DNA of 64,000 nucleotides from Marinilabiliaceae bacterium ANBcel2 (GTDB lineage Bacteria > Bacteroidota > Bacteroidia > Bacteroidales > Marinilabiliaceae), in NCBI GenBank assembly GCA_029688995.1, contig JARULA010000001.1, positions 186,001 through 250,000 of the forward strand, read 5' to 3'. The position numbers were made by a program, and so were the translations under genes. The notes beneath the pieces are model-generated. The model saw only the letters and a program-made list of their open reading frames with translations. It had not been told where the DNA came from and did not search any database. Positions 1 through 7,325 of the stretch are shown one piece after another; the first letter of the stretch is position 1; each line of letters opens with the position of its first letter.

Positions 1-779
1 ATGGCTGTTTTAACAATTAATTCATCTTCATCAATTGAGTCAAAATCCATAATTATTTTAACATTTACTCCTTCAGCTTTTTCACCGGCTGCAAGAATCT
101 CCCCATCCTGCATAAGCTTATAATCAGAAAAATCAGAAGAGAACTGCATTACAAAATAGACAAACTGATCGGCAGCCCAACCCTGCGACCTTCTTAAACC
201 AACAATCTCATTATCGGCAGTAACTTTTATATAAGACTCTCTTGTTTGATTAGAGATGCCATGCTTTAAATCTACAATAACAGAGCGCTTTTCATCATTA
301 TTAAACCTATACCTGTGAATACCTGCTCTAGGTGAAACAGTGAGATCTACGCCAATTTCATAATCATCCAAATAGACAGAATAGATACCTGCACTAGCAG
401 ACTCTCTATCATGAGAAAAACGGGAACGATAACCTTTATCGGGATCCTCTTTGGTTCCAGACTCCCATTTATGCTCACCGGTAAATGGCATTACCATAAT
501 ATCACCCAAATCAGCACCACCTGTACCACTTAAATGTGTGTGTGAAAAACCGATAATAGAACTATCCGAATAGTGATAACCACTACACCAATCCCACCCT
601 TCTATTCCGGTGTCCGGACTAAGTTGTACCATTCCAAAGGGATATGTTGCCCCGGGAAAAGTATGACCATGTTCATCTGTACCAATTATGGGGTCAACAT
701 AAAATGCAAGTTCGCTTGTACTTCTACAGGAAGTAAGAGCTACAATTACAAACAATAATAAAACTGTGCACTTTTTCAT
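1..779 (-). CDS. GH92 alpha-mannosidase, N-terminal part (cut by left edge)
   Basis: The ATG is at 779 and the frame stays open to base 1, so about 259 codons are visible and the C-terminus lies outside the window. The protein starts with a lipoprotein signal (MKKCTVLLLF, lipobox LTSC, Cys18). The motifs YVDPIIGTDEHGH, GWDWCSGYHYSDS and HLSGTGGADLGDI are those of the GH92 N-terminal beta-sandwich domain. They match the complete GH92 at 10639-12888 closely, so the two are paralogues. GH92 enzymes are calcium-dependent exo-alpha-mannosidases that trim high-mannose and hybrid N-glycans. The lipoprotein signal suggests an outer-membrane or periplasmic site. The catalytic C-terminal barrel is not visible, so linkage specificity cannot be judged. 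It is divergent from the GH29 gene at 1166. Confidence 0.93.
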   Translation of the reverse strand, partial: MKKCTVLLLFVIVALTSCRSTSELAFYVDPIIGTDEHGHTFPGATYPFGMVQLSPDTGIEGWDWCSGYHYSDSSIIGFSHTHLSGTGGADLGDIMVMPFTGEHKWESGTKEDPDKGYRSRFSHDRESASAGIYSVYLDDYEIGVDLTVSPRAGIHRYRFNNDEKRSVIVDLKHGISNQTRESYIKVTADNEIVGLRRSQGWAADQFVYFVMQFSSDFSDYKLMQDGEILAAGEKAEGVNVKIIMDFDSIDEDELIVKTA

Positions 780-1165
780 AAAACAAAATTTTATATGTGT
801 AAACTATGAATATTCAAATAATATTAAAATTAAGATATGCAAATATTAACTATTACTCCATTTTTTTCAGGATAAAAGTAATCTTTTTATAAAAAATAAT
901 AAAAGTTTTTTGCAAGTTTTTACTTTTTGCCAAAAGAACCACTATTTTTATGCATTTAATAACACAAAAGAAAAAATATTTAAACGATGAAAGCTGCATA
1001 AATAAATAATGAGCAACGCTTATCTTTAATTTAATAAACAAATAATTACTCATTTAAATTCAACCTTGCTAATGACTTAACCAAAATAGATAGAGAAATA
1101 TTAAAAACAAAGTACATTTTTAATAATCAAAAAGATTATATATAAATTAATTAAATTTTATAATA
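780..1165. other. Divergent AT-rich intergenic region
   Basis: This 386-bp stretch separates the divergent GH92 and GH29 genes and must hold both promoters. It is very AT-rich. I found no exact match to the Bacteroidota -7 box (TAnnTTTG) on either strand; TATCTTTA near 1021 is the closest on the plus strand. A 66-codon minus-strand frame at 853-1053 is low-complexity (Lys, Phe and Ile rich) and is probably not a gene. Confidence 0.5.
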
Positions 1166-2857
1166 ATGAGAAACAAAACATTTTTTTTGACAATTATCTC
1201 TCTATGCCTCATGGCATTAACAGTTAAAGGAGATGAAAAAGAGCGAATGCAATGGTTTAAAGATGCCAAACTTGGAGTTTTTATCCATTATGGAATTTAT
1301 GCAGTTGATGGGATTGATGAATCATGGTCCTTTTTTAATGGCTATATCTCCCATAAAGATTACATGAAACAACTGGATGGTTTTACTGCATCAAATTATG
1401 ATACAGACCGGTGGGCACGTCTTTTTAAGGAAGCGGGAGCGCAATATATTATAATGACCTCTAAGCATCATGATGGGGTAGCTTTATGGGAAAGTGATAC
1501 AGATCATCTTAATGTTGTAGATCATACCCCCGCAAACAGAGATCTGGTTACTCCATTTATGAACTCAATGAGAGATCATGGCATGAAAGCCGGACTATAC
1601 TACTCATTAATAGATTGGTCATATCCAAACTATCCTGCCTTTACAAGAGATAGTGTTAGGTATCATAATGATCCTGAAAGATGGGAGGAGTTCAGATTAT
1701 TTATGTTTAAACAGCTGGAAGAGATTGCTGACAAGTTTGATCCTGCTGTCTATTGGTTTGATGGAGACTGGGAACATTCTGCCGATGAGTGGCATTCATC
1801 CAAAATAAGAGAGATGATACTTAATAATAATAGCTCTGCAATAATCAACGACAGATTAAATGAGTATGGAGATTATTCAACACCCGAGCAGGGAATGCCT
1901 GTTGCTCAACCTGCAAACAAGTATTGGGAGCTGTGCCTCACAACAAATGATTCATGGGGCTACCAGCATCAGGATGTTAACTACAAAACGCCATATCAGG
2001 TAATATGGACTTTTGCAGACTGTATTAGCAAGGGTGGAAATCTTCTGTTAAATGTTGGCCCTAAGGAGGATGGAACAATTCCTAAGCCTCAAAAAGAGAT
2101 ATTAAAAGAGATGGGAAGATGGACAAATAAACATAAAGAGGCAATTTACGGTACCAGAAAAGGTATTCCAAAAGAGAACTTTAACGGACTCTCATCTACA
2201 TCTGCAGATAATAAAACAATATACCTGTATATTGACTACACCCCAAACATTCCAATAAAAATCAAAGGCTTAAAAAGTGAAGTGAAAGATATAAGAGTTG
2301 TTGGAAAAGATAACAATATCGATTTCAATTACAATAGAAATAGTAAAGAGCTAAGTTTTAAATTTGCAAAAGAGTTGGCTGATGAAAAATTAACTGTTAT
2401 AGCAGTTGATTTAGAAGAAGAAGCAAAACTTGAAACACCTTCACAAACATTAGCTGAAGACCTTATAGATAAATTAAAAGAGGATGACAGATGGTATAAA
2501 AAGCATAAACATGTTTTGCAGAACGCCAAAGAGGGAATCTCTCCTATACATTATGCAGGAACAACTCTTTTATCAAAAGATGAAGAGATTCTTTATCTGG
2601 TAGTAGAAGGAGATCCTCATGGACCTGTAGTTATCAAAGGATTAAACAATAAGATCAACAGAATATGGGTAGCAGGACATGGAAGCCAACTTCCGCATGA
2701 AGTTATGGGTGATATCTACTGGAGTAGTTTCCCCGGCACTGCATATATAGATATTCCAAAAAGGGTACAGGATGAAAAGGCAACAGTAATAGCTTTACTG
2801 TTAGAGGGTAAAATATCATTATATAGTGAAGAGGGACATGCCATAGAGAGCAATTAA
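1166..2857 (+). CDS. GH29 alpha-L-fucosidase with duplicated C-terminal domain
   Basis: A 563-residue secreted protein with an N-terminal signal peptide (hydrophobic to about residue 20, then KGDEKER). The GH29 barrel spans about residues 25-320. It shows WFKDAKLGVFIHYG, the SKHHDG motif near 100, and VYWFDGDW, whose Asp199 is the expected nucleophile of this retaining family. It would remove terminal alpha-L-fucose from glycoprotein glycans. The region after the barrel holds two copies of a roughly 105-residue domain (about 317-419 and 441-549). Each begins with a GRW/DRW helix followed by KHK, and each ends in an ADEKLTVIAV/QDEKATVIAL strand. One such domain is usual in the family, so this is a tandem duplication. 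The gene is monocistronic, with a hairpin terminator about 30 bp past the stop. The acid/base residue cannot be assigned by eye. Confidence 0.92.
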   Translation: MRNKTFFLTIISLCLMALTVKGDEKERMQWFKDAKLGVFIHYGIYAVDGIDESWSFFNGYISHKDYMKQLDGFTASNYDTDRWARLFKEAGAQYIIMTSKHHDGVALWESDTDHLNVVDHTPANRDLVTPFMNSMRDHGMKAGLYYSLIDWSYPNYPAFTRDSVRYHNDPERWEEFRLFMFKQLEEIADKFDPAVYWFDGDWEHSADEWHSSKIREMILNNNSSAIINDRLNEYGDYSTPEQGMPVAQPANKYWELCLTTNDSWGYQHQDVNYKTPYQVIWTFADCISKGGNLLLNVGPKEDGTIPKPQKEILKEMGRWTNKHKEAIYGTRKGIPKENFNGLSSTSADNKTIYLYIDYTPNIPIKIKGLKSEVKDIRVVGKDNNIDFNYNRNSKELSFKFAKELADEKLTVIAVDLEEEAKLETPSQTLAEDLIDKLKEDDRWYKKHKHVLQNAKEGISPIHYAGTTLLSKDEEILYLVVEGDPHGPVVIKGLNNKINRIWVAGHGSQLPHEVMGDIYWSSFPGTAYIDIPKRVQDEKATVIALLLEGKISLYSEEGHAIESN

Positions 2858-2885
2858 AAAACAAAGCTGAAATTACTAAAAGAAA

Positions 2886-2925
2886 AAGAGGGGCTGTCTA
2901 TAACAAAACAGTCCCTCTTCCTTTT
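2886..2925. terminator. Bidirectional hairpin terminator
   Basis: A 12-bp stem (arms 2886-2897 and 2908-2919, with one G-T pair) lies between the convergent GH29 and PNGase F-like genes. It is followed by CTTTTT on the plus strand and by TTTTTCT on the minus strand, so it can end transcription from both sides. Confidence 0.85.
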
Positions 2926-2947
2926 TATTAACCATAAACCTAAACTC

Positions 2948-4171
2948 TTATTCCCACACTAGCCATGCAGAAACCAACCAGTGATTCAAAAGATCACCAT
3001 CGGCCTCCTGAGCTTCAGGAATACTAAAAACAAATTCATTAGAGCCTCCATAATTCAAATTGTTTAACTCTACAATCTCAGGTTCAACTATACTGCCTGG
3101 ACACCAGTTAGAACGAGAAAGATCACTGGAGGCTATCCTCTCCTGAATAATTCGCTCGCGATACTCTCCCGCACTGCGATCCAAATATCTTGCAGTATCC
3201 TCTCGCAACCATACTCCTGAACTTGGGTTAAATCGACGAAAAGAGGCACAATCATCACGCCAGGGAGTAAAAGCCAATACCTCATCACCATTAACTTTAA
3301 CAATATTCTCTACAGGCGTAAACTCATCTCCACCCGAATGTCCTCCATGACCAGTTGTAACATAGTAAAGTTTAACATTTTCAGCATCAGCAGGTATATC
3401 AGCATCAATAACAATATCTTCCCGAGCAAAAACATCAACATGATGCTGTCCTCCAATATAATATACAGTATTTAAAAGCGATTTAACCTCTGTTTCAACT
3501 CTCTTCGCACAAGGATATGGAGACTCATTCAACTCAAGTTCGGCTGAAAAAACAAACCCCTCATCAGTCCAGGTATCAGCCCAAATGCCAATCCAAAAAT
3601 CATCATCCATCAAAGAGATCCTGTCGGTAACATCAGCCTCCCATGTTACCTCCTCTTCCCATGCAGGTATATATACAGGACGTCGATTTTGAGTGCGCTC
3701 ACTAATAGCTCCAAAAGGAGTCATAAATCTCATCAACTCAACAACAGGTACAAACTCATTCTCATGAACTGTTCCAGGAAAACCTTCAAGAGAGTATTCT
3801 GTTGATGGAAACTCCTCATCACCCTTATAAATGGAAATTAAGTTATATTTTTCCTTATCAGAGACAATAAAAGCAGATCCTGATTTATCCCATGGATCTC
3901 CCCCCGATGAAAAAGTAACTCTAAGAGTCGCTTCTACATCTCTCTCATAGGGAGGAACCGCAACCCGTTTCAAAATTATCCGTCCATCCTGAATTTTTAC
4001 TACTTCATCCGACTCAAAGTTTGGATTATCATAAGTTCCCGGAGAAAAATGAACAAGCTCATTCTCAAAAAGAGTGATAGTTTTATCTCCATACTCTTTA
4101 TAATTAGAGGTACAACCGGAAAAAAAAGTTGCGACCAAAACAGAAACTAACAAAAAGTTTTTCAGCATCAT
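2948..4171 (-). CDS. PNGase F-type peptide-N-glycosidase lipoprotein
   Basis: A 407-residue lipoprotein (lipobox FSGC, Cys20). It resembles peptide:N-glycosidase F, the secreted amidase that cuts between Asn and the first GlcNAc of an N-glycan. The C-terminal half carries TTGHGGHSGGDEF (273-284), a WRDDCASFRR stretch, SNWCPGS (354-360) and IVEPEIVELNN. These line up with the ISGWGHA, GCSANP, AGWCPG and PTRIDVLNN blocks of the Elizabethkingia enzyme. The N-terminal half has GDPWDKSG; its Asp95 matches the catalytic Asp60. Where Elizabethkingia has YTETW (Glu118), this protein has WADTW (Asp199). Glu206 is covered by Asp282/Glu283. It is longer than the roughly 315-residue mature enzyme, with about 60 extra residues before the first domain. 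It is the last gene of a three-gene operon, 20 bp after the ROK kinase. The family assignment is from memory of the sequence. Confidence 0.8.
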   Translation of the reverse strand: MMLKNFLLVSVLVATFFSGCTSNYKEYGDKTITLFENELVHFSPGTYDNPNFESDEVVKIQDGRIILKRVAVPPYERDVEATLRVTFSSGGDPWDKSGSAFIVSDKEKYNLISIYKGDEEFPSTEYSLEGFPGTVHENEFVPVVELMRFMTPFGAISERTQNRRPVYIPAWEEEVTWEADVTDRISLMDDDFWIGIWADTWTDEGFVFSAELELNESPYPCAKRVETEVKSLLNTVYYIGGQHHVDVFAREDIVIDADIPADAENVKLYYVTTGHGGHSGGDEFTPVENIVKVNGDEVLAFTPWRDDCASFRRFNPSSGVWLREDTARYLDRSAGEYRERIIQERIASSDLSRSNWCPGSIVEPEIVELNNLNYGGSNEFVFSIPEAQEADGDLLNHWLVSAWLVWE

Positions 4172-4191
4172 ATCTTTATTTTTAGATAAAA

Positions 4192-5052
4192 TTAATTTGA
4201 AGGCTCAGCAACAACACTATTCAAAACTAATGCTGCAGCTCCTAAAACAGCAATATCGTTATTATCAGACACTACTACTGGCGTAGCATCCAAAACCATC
4301 TGGTGTGGGAATTTATCAAAAACTTCTCGAATTCCGGGCTCAAAAAATTTATATGATTTAGCCAAAGAACCTCCAATAACAATTATATCAGGAGCACATG
4401 AACATATTATTGTAGTAAGCAAATTCCCTACATGATTACCAAGAACTTTAAATATTTCTAAAGCTTTAGAGTCTTTAGATTTTGCCAATTGAGCACATTC
4501 AGCCCCTTCGGTATTATACTCATTAACAAAAAACTTTCCACTACAGTAATTTTCAAAATCTTTATCCCGATAGCTAATTCCGCCAAACTCACCGGCCATA
4601 AATTTATTTCCGGTATGTAAAACTCCGTTCACTATAACTCCTCCACCAACACCGGTTCCTAAAGCAATTCCTACAACATTAGAATATCCAAACGCTTTTC
4701 CAAAATGCTTCTCACCTAAAACAAAACAGTTTGCATCATTACCCACAAAAACCGGTATATTAAAATGTTTCGAAAGTTCAGAGCGTATATCAAAATTTTT
4801 CCAAGACGGAATATTTGTAATATTAAAGATTACACCATTTTTATCATCTACTAATCCTGGAACACCTACACCTAAACCTACAACATCATCATCAATAACT
4901 TTAGAGATACCATCAACCAAGTCATTAAAAATCTCACTTCTTGTACGTTTTGCCAAAGTAGGAACTGTAACCGACTCCTCTACTTTATTATTACAAACTT
5001 TAGCAATTTGCATTTTGGTTCCACCAATATCAACACCAATATATGATTTCAT
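4192..5052 (-). CDS. ROK-family sugar kinase
   Basis: A 286-residue cytoplasmic protein of the ROK fold. The phosphate-binding motif GVDIGGTKMQIAKV is at residues 5-18, GNDANCFVLGE carries the catalytic Asp, and GIALGTGVGGGVIVNG is the second glycine-rich loop. It would phosphorylate a hexose or N-acetylhexosamine with ATP. The usual ROK zinc motif (CxCGxxGCxE) is absent: in its place is ENYCSGKFF, with one cysteine. The usual GEIGH is GEFGG, which lacks the metal-binding His. Zinc-free ROK kinases of this type are common in Bacteroidota, so the protein is probably active. It lies between the ROK repressor (31-bp gap) and the PNGase F-like gene (20-bp gap). The context suggests mannose, GlcNAc or another N-glycan sugar as substrate, but the sequence does not fix it. 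Confidence 0.88.
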   Translation of the reverse strand: MKSYIGVDIGGTKMQIAKVCNNKVEESVTVPTLAKRTRSEIFNDLVDGISKVIDDDVVGLGVGVPGLVDDKNGVIFNITNIPSWKNFDIRSELSKHFNIPVFVGNDANCFVLGEKHFGKAFGYSNVVGIALGTGVGGGVIVNGVLHTGNKFMAGEFGGISYRDKDFENYCSGKFFVNEYNTEGAECAQLAKSKDSKALEIFKVLGNHVGNLLTTIICSCAPDIIVIGGSLAKSYKFFEPGIREVFDKFPHQMVLDATPVVVSDNNDIAVLGAAALVLNSVVAEPSN

Positions 5053-5083
5053 AGTTATATTTTATTCAAATTTTATTTAATAG

Positions 5084-6337
5084 CTAACTAACAAAAAGAC
5101 CTTCCTTAGACATTCTATCAAACAGCTCTTCCGCAACAACAGCTATTCCACCTTTCAATCCAATTTCATCTCCCATCAAAGACATCTCAAATCTTACATT
5201 ATCACTTAAACCACTCATAGCATAAACATTAACTGCTTGTTGAACAGGAGTAGTTAGGTATTGACCTGTTTCAGCCATTTTGCCTCCCAAAACAATCATT
5301 TCGGGATTAAAAAGCTGCATTAAAATTGAAATACCTTTTCCTATTTTTTTTCCTACCTGAGAAAAAAGCTGTATGGCGAACTGATCCCCATCATTAGTAG
5401 CCTTAACAACCGAATCGAGAGTTATATCATCAACACTTTTTACATCATTAGTAAGTAATGAGCTTTTACCGTTTTTTAAACCATCAATAGCATTTTTAAC
5501 AACAGCAGTTCCGGCAGCAACAGTCTGTAAGCACCCTAACTTACCACAAATACACAATTCTCCATTTTCTTCAAGGGGTATATGGCTAAACTCTCCGGCA
5601 AAACCATCAGCCCCTCTATATAGCTTACCATCTAAAATAAGCCCTAATCCAACTCCCCAGTCAAGCAGTAATACCAGAACATTCTTCTTTCCTTTTGCAA
5701 CTCCAAACCTCCATGCAGCAAGAGTAATCGCCTTGGCATCATTTTCTATAAACACAGGTTTTTTCAGCTCATCCTCTAAAATAGATTTTAAAGGTTTTTC
5801 TCCAAAATTGAGATAAGTCTCATTAATGCCTTTTTCATAATTCACCAGGCCTGGTAAACTAACCCCAACACCTGCCAAAATAGAAGGATCATCATAGTTT
5901 TTAGCAATAAATAGCTTAATCTCCTCAACTAAACGAATTAAAGTATCGGGCTGATTATCAAGCTTAAGATCAAAAGTAAAAACATTTGAAACCCTCTCAT
6001 GGGAGCTATTATAAATTGCCAATCGTGTTTGATACATATTCATATCTACTGAGAGTATATGAAAAGCATCACTATTTAAAGAATAGAGTTCAGGTTTTCG
6101 TCCTCCCCTGGATTTTCCGTAGCCACTTTTAACAATAATCTCCTTTTCGATCAAATTATTCAAAATCATATTACCATTAGGAGAACTAACCTTAAGTTTG
6201 CGACAAATATCAGCAACAGACTTAGGGCCGTCAAAAAAGAGATACTTTATCACCTTCAATGATAAAGTTATTTTTTTATGCTGCAAGTCAAAGAGCTTAC
6301 TAAGCACCTGACTATCATCAAAAATCAAAGATTTCAT
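5084..6337 (-). CDS. ROK-family transcriptional repressor (NagC/Mlc type)
   Basis: A 417-residue protein with an N-terminal winged helix-turn-helix (about residues 20-85, with SVADICRKLKVSSPNG as the helix-turn-helix and GRGGRKPELY-like residues in the wing) fused to a ROK sugar-binding domain. The zinc motif is present as CICGKLGCLQ near residue 255; the last position is Gln rather than Glu. EFSHIPL replaces the usual E-x-G-H-x. Proteins of this type repress sugar-use genes and release DNA on binding a sugar or sugar phosphate. It is the first gene of the operon with the kinase and PNGase F-like gene. It is divergent from cutC across a 218-bp gap, so it may control itself and the cutC-GH20 operon. 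No operator palindrome could be confirmed. Confidence 0.9.
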   Translation of the reverse strand: MKSLIFDDSQVLSKLFDLQHKKITLSLKVIKYLFFDGPKSVADICRKLKVSSPNGNMILNNLIEKEIIVKSGYGKSRGGRKPELYSLNSDAFHILSVDMNMYQTRLAIYNSSHERVSNVFTFDLKLDNQPDTLIRLVEEIKLFIAKNYDDPSILAGVGVSLPGLVNYEKGINETYLNFGEKPLKSILEDELKKPVFIENDAKAITLAAWRFGVAKGKKNVLVLLLDWGVGLGLILDGKLYRGADGFAGEFSHIPLEENGELCICGKLGCLQTVAAGTAVVKNAIDGLKNGKSSLLTNDVKSVDDITLDSVVKATNDGDQFAIQLFSQVGKKIGKGISILMQLFNPEMIVLGGKMAETGQYLTTPVQQAVNVYAMSGLSDNVRFEMSLMGDEIGLKGGIAVVAEELFDRMSKEGLFVS

Positions 6338-6422
6338 AAGTCAAAATATATGATAAATAGTTATTTGCAATGTAAAGTAGGCTTATTTTAATGAAACAGA
6401 CAAATCTTTTTGTGATAATTTA

Positions 6423-6430
6423 CAAAAGTA
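6423..6430 (-). promoter_or_regulatory. Possible -7 box for the ROK operon
   Basis: On the minus strand this reads TACTTTTG, an exact match to the Bacteroidota -7 element TAnnTTTG. It lies about 85 bp before the ROK repressor start. No -33 TTTG was found at the right distance, so the call rests on one box. Confidence 0.35.
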
Positions 6431-6488
6431 AAAGGTTCTTTATATCATTTTTTATTAAAATAATAGATTCAAAAGTTAATAAAAAAAG

Positions 6489-6496
6489 TATCTTTG
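6489..6496 (+). promoter_or_regulatory. Possible -7 box for cutC-GH20
   Basis: The plus strand reads TATCTTTG, an exact match to TAnnTTTG, about 60 bp before the cutC ATG. No clear -33 TTTG is present 19-21 bp upstream. Confidence 0.4.
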
Positions 6497-6555
6497 CTAT
6501 TCTGACAGGTAAAGTAGGTGAGACATAATATTTTTATTACCTTCAATTTTAAATT

Positions 6556-7299
6556 ATGACATCTAAAGAACAGATAACACTGGAAATTTGCGCCTTCTCA
6601 ATAGACGCACTCTATAATGCTGAAAATGCAGGTGCACATAGAGTTGAATTATGCGATAACCCAAAAGAAGGCGGAACAACTCCATCTATAGGCTTAATTA
6701 AGCAAGCTTGCTGCAGCTCTAAAATAGATATTTTTCCTATAATTAGACCACGAGGAGGAGATTTTAACTTTTCAAACGAGGAGTTCAATCAAATGAAATT
6801 TGATATAACTGAAGCAAAAAAAGCAGGTTGTCATGGCATAGCTACAGCAATAGTTAATGCAGAGAATCGTATAGATAAAACAAGATTAAAAGAGTTGGTT
6901 GATATAGCTTATCCTCTTGAGGTTACTTTTATCAGAGCTTTTGATATAATATATGACCCGTTTGAGGCGTTAGAAGATATAATAGATAGTGGCTGTAAAC
7001 GTCTGTTAACCTCTGGTATGGCTACTACTGCACTTGAAGGAGCAGAAACTTTAAAAAAATTAATCACTCAGGCTAATAACAGAATCTCAATTATGCCCGG
7101 ATCAGGTATAAACAGTAAAAATATAGAAAGTTTAATAAAAACAACAGGAGCCAAAGAGTATCATGCATCAGCCCGATCAATGGTACCTAATACTATCGCA
7201 AAAGCAGATAGTTTTGGTTTCGGAAATAAAACAAGCAATAGTAAAGAAGAGATTAAACAGATATTAAATAAAATAAAAAACCGTTGCAAAACGGCATGA
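6556..7299 (+). CDS. cutC: CutC family protein
   Basis: A 247-residue cytoplasmic TIM-barrel protein without a signal peptide. The family motifs are clear: LEICAFSIDALYNAENAGAHRVELC near the N-terminus, GGTTPS, IIRPRGGDF near residue 72, FIRAFD near 130, LLTSGM, and PGSGIN near 180. CutC was first linked to copper tolerance, but its biochemical role is unsettled. Here it lies 26 bp upstream of a GH20 hexosaminidase in one operon and divergent from a ROK repressor, with no copper genes nearby. That suggests a role linked to amino-sugar or N-glycan use. Its length is normal for the family and no frameshift is seen. Confidence 0.95.
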   Translation: MTSKEQITLEICAFSIDALYNAENAGAHRVELCDNPKEGGTTPSIGLIKQACCSSKIDIFPIIRPRGGDFNFSNEEFNQMKFDITEAKKAGCHGIATAIVNAENRIDKTRLKELVDIAYPLEVTFIRAFDIIYDPFEALEDIIDSGCKRLLTSGMATTALEGAETLKKLITQANNRISIMPGSGINSKNIESLIKTTGAKEYHASARSMVPNTIAKADSFGFGNKTSNSKEEIKQILNKIKNRCKTA

Positions 7300-7325
7300 G
7301 TTAACACAATTTACACTTAAGTATT

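Noticed and set aside
853..1053. 66-codon minus-strand frame upstream of GH29
   Set aside because: Low-complexity Lys/Phe/Ile-rich translation in AT-rich DNA inside a divergent promoter region.
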